DNA of 41,848 bases from Duganella radicis. Its GTDB lineage: Bacteria; Pseudomonadota; Gammaproteobacteria; Burkholderiales; Burkholderiaceae_D. Below, piece by piece: positions 16,182 through 28,954 of the stretch. The position numbers were made by a program, and so were the translations under genes. Numbering within the stretch: position 1 is the stretch's first letter; each line of letters starts with the position of its first letter. The notes beneath the pieces are model-generated. The model saw nothing but the letters and a program-made list of their open reading frames with translations. It was not told where the DNA came from and ran no database searches. Location: NCBI RefSeq assembly GCF_009720825.1, contig NZ_WNKY01000051.1:1-41848 (forward strand). The letters are read 5' to 3'.

Positions 16182-18011
16182 TTAAGCCGCGTCGGGCTCA
16201 GGCTTGCCCGCCTCCTCCTCCCGCTTGCGCATGCGGTAGGCCAGCTTGGGCCGGCTCAGGCCCAACAGCCGCGCCGCCGCCGACAGGTTACCCTGTGCCT
16301 GCTCCACCGCGGCATCGATCAGGGCCTGCTCCAGCTGATCCAGCGACCAGCCGCCACCGGATGCGTTCAGCATGCCCGGCACCATGTCCAGCAATTGCTT
16401 GCCCGCCGCGCCGCTCTCGCCTTCGGCAGCGTCGCGCTGGCGCAATTGCCCGGCCACGCTGAGCGAAAAATAGGATTGCGCCGCATCCTCGCCGCTGGTG
16501 AACAAATGCGGCAGGTCGATCGGCCCGTCCTCGTTGGCGTAGATGGTGCCGCGCTCGACCAGATTCTGTAGCTCGCGGATATTTCCCGGGAAAGCGTAGT
16601 TGAGCAGCGCGTCGACCGCGCGCGCCGTGAAACCGGTCACGCGGCGCTGGTGCTTTTGCCCATAGTGACGCAGGAAATAACTCATCAGCAAAGGGATGTC
16701 GTCGCGCCGGTCGCGCAGCGGTGGCAAGTGGATCGGGAACACGTTCAGGCGGAAGAACAAGTCTTCTCGGAAGCGGCCGGCGCGAATCTCTTCCCGCAGG
16801 TTGACGTTGGTGGCCGCCACCACCCGTACCGCGACGCGGATGCTGCGCGCGCCGCCCACCCGCTCGATCTCGCCTTCCTGCAAGGCGCGCAGCAGCTTGC
16901 CCTGCGCCACCATGCTCAGGGTGGTGATCTCGTCGAGGAACAGGGTGCCGCCATTGGCCCGCTCAAACCGCCCCGGCCGCGATTCCGAGGCGCCCGTGAA
17001 GGCGCCGCGCTCCACGCCGAACAATTCCGATTCGATCAGCGTCTCCGGAATCGCCGCGCAGTTGACCGCCACAAAGGGTTGCTGCTTGCGCGGGCTGATC
17101 TGATGCAGCATGGAGGCGAACATTTCCTTGCCGACGCCGGACTCGCCGGTAAACAGCACCGTGGCCTCGGTCGGCGCCACCCGCCGCAGCATATGGCAGG
17201 CGGCGTTGAAGGCGGACGAGACGCCCACCATTTGCTTGTCCTGCCCGCCGCCCTCGGCCGGAAACAGCACGGCGGTATTTTTCGAGGTGGCGCCGCCGCG
17301 CTGGCCATAGGCGGTGCTGACAAAAGTCTCGGCGTTGAAATAACTGAGGTCTTCCTCGATATCGTCCCACTCGTCGGCCGGCTTGCCCAGCAGCCGGCAC
17401 TGGCGATGGCCCATGGACAGGCACTCCACCTCGCGGTAGACGATCAGCCGCCCCACCAGCGCGCTGGTGTAGCCGATCGCATAGCCGGTCTGCATCCAGC
17501 AGGCCGGCTCGGTGCCGATGCCGAAGTGGGCGATGTGGCCTTCATCCTCGCTGGAGTGGTGCCACAGGAATTCGCCGTGATAGGTGCCGCGCTCGACGTC
17601 GAACTCAAAGTGCACCGGCTCCACCTTGACCGCGCCTTCCAGCGCATGCATGCGCGGACCGGCCGCAAACAGCGCAGCCGGCTCGGCGTCCGGCCAGCGC
17701 TCGCGCAACAGCTGCGCATCGCGCATGCCGGCCGAATAGCCCACCCGCGTCAGCAGGCCGCGGGTCTTTTCCATCCCCAGGCTGTCCATCAGTTCGCGCC
17801 GCAAGTCGCCGAGCGAACTGGTGTGCATCAGCTGCATGCGCTGGCCGTTGAGCCAGATGCGGCCGTCGCCCGGCGAGAATTGCAGGCTCTGGGTCAGGTC
17901 GTCCAGCGTCGGCGGCGCGCCGGCATTCATGTGGGCGCTGTCGCCGCGGTTGAGCACCCGGCTTTCCGCCCTGGCCATCTCGGCCAGCGATACCTGCTGC
18001 ACTTTCTTCAT
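16182..18011 (-). CDS. XylR/DmpR-type sigma-54-dependent activator of an aromatic catabolic operon
   Basis: A 609-residue bacterial enhancer-binding protein. Residues about 35-140 form the XylR_N effector domain and 145-205 the V4R part. A zinc-site pattern C171, E194, C197, C205 has exactly the spacing of C155/E178/C181/C189 in the phenol sensor MopR, and with the same +16 offset His122 and Trp150 fall on MopR's phenol-contacting H106 and W134. The AAA+ domain (about 260-490) has Walker A GESGVGKE (289-296), GAFTGA (336-341) for sigma-54 contact and Walker B TLFLDE (356-361). A Fis-type HTH lies at about 575-597. By family precedent, effector binding relieves repression of the ATPase. It is divergent from the operon at 18244, whose -24/-12 promoter and UAS it should control. 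Its own promoter overlaps the UAS, so it may autoregulate. MopR residue numbers are from memory. Confidence 0.92.
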   Translation of the reverse strand: MKKVQQVSLAEMARAESRVLNRGDSAHMNAGAPPTLDDLTQSLQFSPGDGRIWLNGQRMQLMHTSSLGDLRRELMDSLGMEKTRGLLTRVGYSAGMRDAQLLRERWPDAEPAALFAAGPRMHALEGAVKVEPVHFEFDVERGTYHGEFLWHHSSEDEGHIAHFGIGTEPACWMQTGYAIGYTSALVGRLIVYREVECLSMGHRQCRLLGKPADEWDDIEEDLSYFNAETFVSTAYGQRGGATSKNTAVLFPAEGGGQDKQMVGVSSAFNAACHMLRRVAPTEATVLFTGESGVGKEMFASMLHQISPRKQQPFVAVNCAAIPETLIESELFGVERGAFTGASESRPGRFERANGGTLFLDEITTLSMVAQGKLLRALQEGEIERVGGARSIRVAVRVVAATNVNLREEIRAGRFREDLFFRLNVFPIHLPPLRDRRDDIPLLMSYFLRHYGQKHQRRVTGFTARAVDALLNYAFPGNIRELQNLVERGTIYANEDGPIDLPHLFTSGEDAAQSYFSLSVAGQLRQRDAAEGESGAAGKQLLDMVPGMLNASGGGWSLDQLEQALIDAAVEQAQGNLSAAARLLGLSRPKLAYRMRKREEEAGKPEPDAA

Positions 18012-18041
18012 CGGTCTCCTGCTTATCGTTGTTGGTATGAG

Positions 18042-18057
18042 TTGATCAAATGGTACA
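18042..18057 (+). promoter_or_regulatory. Upstream activating sequence 1 (distal)
   Basis: TTGATCAAATGGTACA matches 12 of 16 positions of the palindromic XylR/DmpR-family site TTGATCAATTGATCAA. Its centre is 32 bases (about three helical turns) from UAS 2 and about 158 bases upstream of the predicted start point. It lies 31 bases before the regulator's own start codon. Confidence 0.65.
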
Positions 18058-18073
18058 ACGCCGCCGCCGGCTT

Positions 18074-18089
18074 TTAATCATTTGATCAA
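18074..18089 (+). promoter_or_regulatory. Upstream activating sequence 2 (proximal)
   Basis: TTAATCATTTGATCAA matches 14 of 16 positions of TTGATCAATTGATCAA, the consensus I recall for XylR/DmpR-type enhancers. Its centre is about 126 bases upstream of the predicted transcription start, close to the distance seen at the TOL Pu promoter. Confidence 0.75.
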
Positions 18090-18181
18090 ATCATTATTGC
18101 GGCGCCGCTCTGCTGCGGCGCAACAGCAAATCCCGTTTTTAGCAGTGAAACGCAGTGCGGCATCCGTGCCCGTCCGCAGTG

Positions 18182-18197
18182 TGGCACGGAACTGGCT
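18182..18197 (+). promoter_or_regulatory. Sigma-54 (-24/-12) promoter of the aldehyde dehydrogenase operon
   Basis: TGGCACGGAACTGGCT fits the sigma-54 consensus TGGCACR-N4-TTGCW with one mismatch in the -12 element and has the exact GG-N10-GC spacing. Transcription should begin near 18208. An AGGAGA Shine-Dalgarno follows at 18233-18238, five bases before ATG 18244. Confidence 0.82.
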
Positions 18198-18243
18198 AAT
18201 ACCAACGTAAAAGCCACAACAACCCACGCCACAGGAGACCAAT

Positions 18244-19719
18244 ATGGGCGCACCCGACGCCACCGCGTTATTGCAAGACACCATCTGGCAAGGCCACATC
18301 TTTGACGGCGGCTGGCGCGCCGCGCAAGGTGGCAGCCAGCCCATCATCGAACCGGCCACCGGCGCCACGCTGGGCCATACCGGCAAGGCCAATGGCGACG
18401 ACGTCGCCCGCGCCGCCGCCCTGGCCCGCGCCGCCCAACCCGCTTGGGCCGCCAGCGACTACAAGGAACGCGCCGCCATCTTCCGCCGCGCCGCCACGCT
18501 GATGGAACTGCACGGCGACGAGCTGTCGCAGTGGATCGCGCGCGAAACCGGCGGCATTCTGCCAAAGGCCCAGCTGGAACTGCGCGAGGGCGTGGCCCAC
18601 CTGCACGAGGCCGCCGCCATGCTGACCCAGCCGCAGGGCCAGCTGCTGGCGGCGCCGCACGATCAGTTCAGCATCGCGCGGCGCGTGCCGCACGGCGTGG
18701 TGGGCGTGATCTCGCCGTTCAACTTCCCGCTGATCCTGTCGCTGCGCTCGATCGCGCCGGCGCTGGCGGTGGGCAACGCGGTGGTCCACAAGCCAGACCT
18801 GCAAACCCCGGTAACCGGCGGCGTCATCATCGCCCGCATCTTCGAACAGGCCGGTCTGCCGGCCGGGGTGCTGCATGTGCTGCCTGGCGGCGCCGAGGCC
18901 GGCGAGGCGCTGTGCAGCCATCCGGACATCGGCATGGTGTCGTTCACCGGCTCCACCGCCGTCGGCCGCCGCGTGGCCGAGCTGGCCGGGCGCTCGCTGA
19001 AAAAGGTGTCGCTGGAACTGGGCGGCAAGAATTCGCTGGTGATCCTGGACGACGCCGATCCCGACATCGCCGCCGCCAACGTGGCCTGGGGCGCCTATCT
19101 GCACCAGGGCCAGATCTGCATGGCCTCGGGCCGCATCCTGCTCCAGCGCGGCATTGCCGCCGCCGTCACCGAACGCCTGCTGGACAAGGCCGCCAAGCTG
19201 CCGGTGGGCGATCCGATGAGTGGCACGGTGGCGCTCGGCCCCCTGATCAACGGCCGCCAGGTCGAGCGCCTGCACGGCATCGTGCAGGATTCGATTTCGG
19301 CCGGCGCCAGGCTGCTGGCCGGCGGCGCCCACGACGGCCGCTTCTACCCGCCCACCGTGCTGACCGGGGTGAAGCCCGGCATGCGCTGCTTCGAGGAGGA
19401 ACTGTTCGGCCCGGTGGCATCGATCACCGTGTTCGACAGCGACGACGAGGCCATCGCGCTGGCCTCGCAGACCGAGGGCTGCCTGGCGCTGGGCGTGATA
19501 TCGCCGTCGCTGGCGCGCGCCATGCACATCGTCAACCGCGTCCCCTGCGGCCATGCCCACATCAACGACCAGACCGTGCTGGCCGAGGTGCACGCGCCAT
19601 TCGGCGGCAGCGGCAGCTCCGGCAACGGCGGCCGCCACGGCGGCCCTGCCGACTGGGACGAATTCACCCAATGGCAGTGGCTGACCATCAAGAGCCAGGC
19701 GCCGCGCTACCCCTTCTAA
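18244..19719 (+). CDS. NAD(P)-dependent aryl aldehyde dehydrogenase (benzaldehyde/coniferyl aldehyde type)
   Basis: A 491-residue aldehyde dehydrogenase. The Rossmann-linked SPFNFPLILSLRSIAPALAVGN, the catalytic Glu in LELGGKNSLVIL and the catalytic Cys in QGQICMASGRILL are all present, as is the FEEELFGPVASI stretch. The sequence style is that of benzaldehyde dehydrogenases (XylC-like), and with the adjacent coniferyl-alcohol-dehydrogenase-like SDR the likely substrate is an aryl or cinnamyl aldehyde. It would oxidise that aldehyde to the carboxylic acid in the cytoplasm. It is the first gene of the sigma-54-controlled operon. Confidence 0.9.
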   Translation: MGAPDATALLQDTIWQGHIFDGGWRAAQGGSQPIIEPATGATLGHTGKANGDDVARAAALARAAQPAWAASDYKERAAIFRRAATLMELHGDELSQWIARETGGILPKAQLELREGVAHLHEAAAMLTQPQGQLLAAPHDQFSIARRVPHGVVGVISPFNFPLILSLRSIAPALAVGNAVVHKPDLQTPVTGGVIIARIFEQAGLPAGVLHVLPGGAEAGEALCSHPDIGMVSFTGSTAVGRRVAELAGRSLKKVSLELGGKNSLVILDDADPDIAAANVAWGAYLHQGQICMASGRILLQRGIAAAVTERLLDKAAKLPVGDPMSGTVALGPLINGRQVERLHGIVQDSISAGARLLAGGAHDGRFYPPTVLTGVKPGMRCFEEELFGPVASITVFDSDDEAIALASQTEGCLALGVISPSLARAMHIVNRVPCGHAHINDQTVLAEVHAPFGGSGSSGNGGRHGGPADWDEFTQWQWLTIKSQAPRYPF

Positions 19720-19745
19720 CCTCCAACAACAACATGAGAGACACC

Positions 19746-20513
19746 ATGGAATTACACAATAAAACCATCGTCATCACCGGCGCCTGCTCCGGCATCGGCG
19801 CGGAAACGGCAAGGCTGGCGCGCGCCCGCGGCGCCACCGTGATCGGCATCGACCGCAACACCCCGGGTCTGACGCTGGATGGCTTCATCCAGGCCGACCT
19901 CGGCAGCGTGGAAGGCATCGACGCCGCCGTGGCCCAACTGCCGGACCGCATCGACGCGCTGTGCAACGTGGCCGGCGTGCCCGGCACCGCGCCCGCCAGG
20001 CTGGTGGGCCAGGTCAACTACCTGGGGCTGCGCCACCTGACCGAACGCGTGCTGGAGCGCATGCCGGCCGGCGCTTCCATCGTCAACATCGCCTCCATCC
20101 TCGGCGCCGAATGGCCGCAGCGGGTGGCGCTGCACAAGGAACTGGCCGCCGTGCAGGGTTACGACGCCGGCGCCGACTGGCTGCGCGACCATCCGGTGCC
20201 GCAGGACACCTGCTACCAGTATTTCAAGGAAGCGCTGCTGGTCTGGACTTACGCGCAGTCGCAGCCGTGGTTCCTGGAGAAATCGGTGCGCATGAATTGC
20301 GTGGCGCCGGGGCCGGTGTTCACGCCCATCCTCGGCGACTTCGTCTCCATGCTGGGCCAGGAGCGCGTGCAGCGCGACGCCGGCCGCATGAAGCGCCCGG
20401 CCTATGCCGACGAAATCGCGCCGGTGGTGGCCTTCCTCTGTTCCGATGCGGCGCGCTGGATCAACGGTGTCAACATCCCTGTCGATGGAGGACTGGCCTC
20501 GACCTTTATCTGA
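19746..20513 (+). CDS. calA: Short-chain dehydrogenase, coniferyl-alcohol dehydrogenase-like
   Basis: A 255-residue classical SDR. TGACSGIGAE is the nucleotide loop (TGxxxGxG, 11-18), followed by DRN and by NVAGVPG in place of NNAG; the catalytic motif is YQYFK (YxxxK). The stretches around RIDALCNVAGVPGTAP, ILGAEWPQRVALHKEL, RMNCVAPGPVFTPILGD and MKRPAYADEIAPVVAFL match what I remember of coniferyl-alcohol dehydrogenases from eugenol-degrading pseudomonads. It would oxidise coniferyl or a similar allylic aryl alcohol to the aldehyde, the substrate for the gene before it. The start at 19746 is set by length and by the adjacent GAGAG. The symbol is by similarity and should be verified. Confidence 0.82.
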   Translation: MELHNKTIVITGACSGIGAETARLARARGATVIGIDRNTPGLTLDGFIQADLGSVEGIDAAVAQLPDRIDALCNVAGVPGTAPARLVGQVNYLGLRHLTERVLERMPAGASIVNIASILGAEWPQRVALHKELAAVQGYDAGADWLRDHPVPQDTCYQYFKEALLVWTYAQSQPWFLEKSVRMNCVAPGPVFTPILGDFVSMLGQERVQRDAGRMKRPAYADEIAPVVAFLCSDAARWINGVNIPVDGGLASTFI

Positions 20514-20564
20514 CGCAGTTGGCAGCACAAACCACCCATACCTAAAACTATCCCTGGGGGAGAC

Positions 20565-22265
20565 ATGAAACAATCACCTGCACTGCGCCTGCTGGCGCTG
20601 GCGGTAGCAGCCGCCTTGCCCTGCCACGCGGCCCTGGCGTTTGAATTCGACACCGGTTCCGACGTCAAGGTCAGCTGGAACAACACCATCAAGTACAGCG
20701 CCGCCTACCGTCTCAAGGACGCCGATCCGCGCCTGCTGGCCGGCGGCTATCCCGGTTACGGCCCGGCGGACTTCACCGGCTTCAATCTGGACGACGGCAA
20801 CCAGAACTTCCGCAACAAAGGCATCGTCTCGAACCGGGTCGACTGGCTGTCGGAACTGGATGTCGGCACCCGCAACGCCGGCCTGCGCATCAGCGCGGCC
20901 GCCTGGTACGACTCGGTCTACAACGGCAGCAACGACAACGCCTCGGCCGCCAGCAACGCCGCCGTCCTGACCGGCAACGGCAACCGCGACTTCACCAAGG
21001 GCACCCGTGTGCTGCACGGCCGCAACGCCGAGCTGCTGGACGCCTTCGTGTTCGGCAAGGGCAGCCTCGGCGACCTGCCGGGCACCGTGCGGCTGGGCCG
21101 CCACACCCTGCAATACGGCGAAAGCCTGTTCTTCGGCGCCAACGGCATCGCCAACGCGCAAGGCCCGGTCGACCTGGTCAAGCTGCTGTCCGTGCCGGGC
21201 GCGCAATTCAAGGAAATCCTGCGCCCGGTGAACCAGTTGTCCGGCCAGTTGCAGGTGCTGCCGAATGTCTCGCTCGGCGCCTACTACCAGTTCGAATGGC
21301 GGCCGACGCTGATCCCCGGCGCCGGCAGCTACCTGAGCAGCTATGACGCCGCCGGCGCCGGCGCCAGCGCCTTCCTGGTCGCACCCACCAATTCCGGCGC
21401 GCCGGCGTTCTACACCCAGCCCGACATGAAGGCCAAAAATTCCGGCCAGGGCGGCGCCCAGATCAAGTTCACCCCGGCCGGCAGCGATGTCGAGTTCGGC
21501 GTGTACGCGGCGCGCTATCACGACAAGACACCTTACTTCTACCTTGGCTTCGCGCCAGCCTTCCCGCCCGGCGCGCCGGCCACGGTGCAGGCGGTGTACG
21601 CGGAAGGCATCAAGACCTACGGCGCCAGCGCCAGCACGGTGCTGGGCGGGGTCAACGTCGCGGCCGAAGTGTCGGTGCGGCGCAATACGCCGCTGGTCAG
21701 CGACCCGACGCCGAACTTCCTGTCGCGTCTGGGCGGCGGCGCGCTGGCCGACAACAGCGGCAATCCCGGCTACGCGGTCGGCAACAGCGCCCACGTCAAC
21801 CTGTCGGCCATCTACGTACTGCCGACCAACAGCCTGTTCCAGGGCGGCTCGCTGCTCGGCGAGCTGGCCTGGAACCGCCGCACCAGCACCACCTTCCAGG
21901 GTTCGCTCGATCCCAACACCACGCGCGACGCCACCGCCGTGCGCATGATCTTCGAACCGGCCTACTACCAGGTTCTGACCGGGCTGGACCTGACCGTGCC
22001 GATCGGCATCGGCTACAACCTCTCCGGCCGCTCCTCCACCATCTTCAACTTCAACGGCGGCAGCGAGCATGGCGGCGATTTCAATATCGGCATCAGCGGC
22101 AGCTACCAGCAGGACTGGAAGTTCGGCATCAGCTATGTGCGCTTCCTGGGCGCGGCCGGCACCTTCCTGAAAAACAATCCCGCCACCAACACCCCGATCC
22201 TGAGCTATGCGCAGTCGCTGAAAGACCGCAACTACATCTCGCTCAATATCAAACGCGCTTTCTGA
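20565..22265 (+). CDS. DUF1302 outer-membrane protein
   Basis: A 566-residue secreted protein with a clear signal peptide (cut near residues 23-25, PCHAALAFEF). The opening FEFDTGSDVKVSWNNTIKYSAAYRL, seen at residues 26-50, is characteristic of DUF1302 proteins, which are predicted outer-membrane barrels. Many short amphipathic strands and Asn/Gly turns and a terminal Phe (NIKRAF) support a barrel. GGGGGAGAC precedes the ATG. Family members sit beside DUF1329 and RND genes in catabolic clusters for hydrophobic or aromatic compounds, and their function is unknown. It is probably the outer-membrane passage for the operon's substrate. Confidence 0.85.
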   Translation: MKQSPALRLLALAVAAALPCHAALAFEFDTGSDVKVSWNNTIKYSAAYRLKDADPRLLAGGYPGYGPADFTGFNLDDGNQNFRNKGIVSNRVDWLSELDVGTRNAGLRISAAAWYDSVYNGSNDNASAASNAAVLTGNGNRDFTKGTRVLHGRNAELLDAFVFGKGSLGDLPGTVRLGRHTLQYGESLFFGANGIANAQGPVDLVKLLSVPGAQFKEILRPVNQLSGQLQVLPNVSLGAYYQFEWRPTLIPGAGSYLSSYDAAGAGASAFLVAPTNSGAPAFYTQPDMKAKNSGQGGAQIKFTPAGSDVEFGVYAARYHDKTPYFYLGFAPAFPPGAPATVQAVYAEGIKTYGASASTVLGGVNVAAEVSVRRNTPLVSDPTPNFLSRLGGGALADNSGNPGYAVGNSAHVNLSAIYVLPTNSLFQGGSLLGELAWNRRTSTTFQGSLDPNTTRDATAVRMIFEPAYYQVLTGLDLTVPIGIGYNLSGRSSTIFNFNGGSEHGGDFNIGISGSYQQDWKFGISYVRFLGAAGTFLKNNPATNTPILSYAQSLKDRNYISLNIKRAF

Positions 22266-22267
22266 GA

Positions 22268-23632
22268 ATGGACACCAAGATGAAATCCAACGCACACCTG
22301 CTGGCCGCCGCTCTGATCCTCACCAACAGCCTGGCCATGGCGGCCGTCACCGCCGACGAGGCGGCCGCGCTGAAAACCACGCTGACCCCGCTGGGCGCGG
22401 AAAAAGCCGGCAACAAGGATGGCAGCATCCCGGCCTGGGACGGCGTGTACGCCAAGGTGCCGGCCGGCTACAAGCCGGGCGACGCCCGCGCCGATCCGTT
22501 TGCCGCCGAAAAGCCGCTGCTGTCCATCACCGGCAAGAACGTCGACCAGTATGCGGCCAGGCTGTCGGCCGGCACCGTGGCCATGCTGAAGAAATATCCA
22601 GCCTATCGGGTCGATGTCTATCCGACCCACCGCACCGGCGGCGCCCCCAACTGGGTCTACGACAACACTTTCAAAAACGCCACCCGCGCCAAGACGGTGG
22701 ACGGCGGCTACGGCGTGGAAGGCGCCTACGGCGGCATTCCGTTCCCGATCCCAAAAAGCGGCTACGAGGCGATCTGGAACCACCGCCTGGCCTGGACCGG
22801 CGAGACCGCGATCTACGCCACCCGCACCTGGATCGTCACGCCGGACGGCAAGCGCTCGCTGGCCAACGAGGCCGAGCAGACCATCATGCGCCCTTACTAC
22901 TTCAAGGAAGGCAGCGCCGAGAAGATGGAAGGCATGTACCAGTATGGCCGCCTGGTCACGCGCGCGCCGGCGTCCAAGGCCGGCGAAGGCATCCTCGCGC
23001 ACGACGGCCTGAACGAAGCCTCGCCGCGCGCCCTATGGCAATACCTGGTGGGCCAGCGCCGCGTGCGCCGCGCGCCGTCGGTGGCCTACGACACGCCGGA
23101 CTCGGTCACCTCCGGCATCGGCTTCTTCGATGAAGCGTTCATGATGTTCGGCCCGATCGACCATCACGAGCTCAAGCTGGTCGGCAAGAAGGAGCTGTAC
23201 ATCCCCTACAACAACAACCGCGCGGCGGCCGCCAAGATCGCCGACCTGGTGGGGCCGCAATTCCTCAATCCGGACCTGGTGCGCTGGGAACTGCACCGCG
23301 TGTGGGAAGTGGAAGCCACGCTGGCGCCCGGCAAGCGCCACGTGGTGGCCAAGCGCCGCTACTACCTGGATGAAGACACCTGGCAAGTGATCCTGATCGA
23401 CGGCTACGACGCGCAGGGCCAGATCTGGCGCAGCAACTACACCCTGACCCTGCTGGCGCCGGACTTGCCGGCGGTGCTGGGCAGCGTCATGTGGGGCACC
23501 TACAACGTGCAGACCGGCGCCTACCTGCTGAACGCCTCGTCGAATGAACTGCCGGTGCAGTACAAGGCCATCCCGCGCCTGCCGGTCAGCTACTTCGGTC
23601 CCGAGGAACTGGCCAACCAGGGTTCGCGCTGA
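22268..23632 (+). CDS. DUF1329 family periplasmic/outer-membrane-associated protein
   Basis: A 454-residue secreted protein; a signal peptide (about 1-25, LAMA|AVTADE) precedes the family-typical LTPLGAEKAGNKDGSIPAWDG. DUF1329 proteins (LolB-like fold predicted) nearly always accompany DUF1302 genes, as here with a two-base gap. Their role is unknown; binding or shuttling of a hydrophobic ligand across the periplasm is an inference. An in-frame ATG at 22280 would give a tidier signal peptide. Its TGA overlaps the following ATG (TGATG). Confidence 0.87.
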   Translation: MDTKMKSNAHLLAAALILTNSLAMAAVTADEAAALKTTLTPLGAEKAGNKDGSIPAWDGVYAKVPAGYKPGDARADPFAAEKPLLSITGKNVDQYAARLSAGTVAMLKKYPAYRVDVYPTHRTGGAPNWVYDNTFKNATRAKTVDGGYGVEGAYGGIPFPIPKSGYEAIWNHRLAWTGETAIYATRTWIVTPDGKRSLANEAEQTIMRPYYFKEGSAEKMEGMYQYGRLVTRAPASKAGEGILAHDGLNEASPRALWQYLVGQRRVRRAPSVAYDTPDSVTSGIGFFDEAFMMFGPIDHHELKLVGKKELYIPYNNNRAAAAKIADLVGPQFLNPDLVRWELHRVWEVEATLAPGKRHVVAKRRYYLDEDTWQVILIDGYDAQGQIWRSNYTLTLLAPDLPAVLGSVMWGTYNVQTGAYLLNASSNELPVQYKAIPRLPVSYFGPEELANQGSR

Positions 23633-24690
23633 TGCGGGGCGACGCCATGACACTCCTCAAGACTCTGCTGCTGACGCTGGCCGCTGGCTGGCTGCCGCAT
23701 GCCGCGGCCGCGCAACCGGCCGCTCCGGCGGTGCTGACCAGCCCCGCCATCCTGTCGGCCAAGGCCGGCGGCGCCGTCATGCTGGCGCTGGCGCAGGCCG
23801 GCCCCCGCCTGGTGGCGGTGGGCGAGCGCGGCATCGTGCTGCTGTCCGACGACAACGGCAACAGCTGGCGCCAGGCGCCGACGCCGGTGCAGGTCAGCCT
23901 GGTGGCGGTGCAGTTCGTCACGCCGCAACTGGGCTGGGCCGTCGGCCACCTGGGCGTGGTGCTGCACACCGACGACGGCGGCCTGACCTGGCGCAAGCAG
24001 TTCGACGGCGTGCAGGCGGCCGACACCCTGGCACGCGCCGCCGCCACCCCGGCCGAGGCCAGCGCCGCCGCGCAGTTGCAGGCGGACGGCCCGGACAAGC
24101 CCTTCCTCGACCTGTACTTCGCCGACGCCAGCAACGGCTACATCGTCGGCGCCTACAACCTGCTGTTCCGCACCGGCGATGGCGGCCGCAGCTGGCAGCC
24201 GTGGCAACAGCACGTGGCCAATCCCAAGAGTCTGCACCTGTACGGCATGCGCGCGGCCGGCGGCGCGCTCTACCTGGCCGGCGAACAGGGTACGCTGTTC
24301 CGCTCGCTGGACGGCGGCGCCAGCTTCGACACCCTGGCCTCGCCGTACAAGGGCAGCTACTTCGGCCTGCTGACCGCGCCCGGCGGCGAGCTGGTGGCCT
24401 ACGGCCTGCGCGGCAGCGCCTGGTGGTCCGGCGACCAGGGCCGCAGCTGGACCCAAGTCCAGACCGGGGTGCAGCAAGCCATCACGGCCGGCATCGCGCT
24501 GGCCGACGGCAGCCTGGCCCTGCTCAGCCAGGGCGGCGACGTGCTGCTCAGCCGCGACCAGGGACGCAGCTTCACCCGCCAGCCGCAATCGCGGCCGCTG
24601 CCGGCCGCCGCGCTGGCGCAGGCCGCCGATGGCGCGCTGGTGGTGGCCGGCCTGCGCGGCGTCACGCGGCTGGCATCTTCAACCAAATAG
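23632..24690 (+). CDS. YCF48-like/BNR-repeat periplasmic propeller protein
   Basis: A 352-residue secreted protein related to YCF48/Hcf136-type beta-propellers. At least five repeats of the DDGGxSW type are visible (SDDNGNSWRQ, TDDGGLTWRK, TGDGGRSWQP, SLDGGASFDT, SGDQGRSWTQ, SRDQGRSFTR). A second in-frame ATG at 23647 gives a cleaner signal peptide (MTLLKTLLLTLAAG...AAAAQ). In photosynthetic organisms YCF48 helps photosystem II assembly; in heterotrophs homologues accompany RND genes and are thought to assist or cap the transporter. Here it lies between DUF1329 and the RND fusion gene, consistent with an accessory role. Confidence 0.85.
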   Translation: MRGDAMTLLKTLLLTLAAGWLPHAAAAQPAAPAVLTSPAILSAKAGGAVMLALAQAGPRLVAVGERGIVLLSDDNGNSWRQAPTPVQVSLVAVQFVTPQLGWAVGHLGVVLHTDDGGLTWRKQFDGVQAADTLARAAATPAEASAAAQLQADGPDKPFLDLYFADASNGYIVGAYNLLFRTGDGGRSWQPWQQHVANPKSLHLYGMRAAGGALYLAGEQGTLFRSLDGGASFDTLASPYKGSYFGLLTAPGGELVAYGLRGSAWWSGDQGRSWTQVQTGVQQAITAGIALADGSLALLSQGGDVLLSRDQGRSFTRQPQSRPLPAAALAQAADGALVVAGLRGVTRLASSTK

Positions 24691-24702
24691 GCAGGAAACC
24701 CC

Positions 24703-28833
<4,131 letters not shown>

Positions 28834-28954
28834 ACGCCGGCATCGCAAAATCCGCTTGGCAAAAACCGAACTCCGCCATAAGCTTGTCTTGCATCAATAA
28901 TGCGGTCAGGAATCACGGGGATACGTTTTGCTGGGAAGAGCGATTACACAAGGC

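Noticed and set aside
18090..18181. An IHF site between the enhancers and the sigma-54 promoter, expected by analogy with Pu
   Set aside because: I searched the AT-richer parts by eye and found no convincing match to the IHF consensus on either strand.
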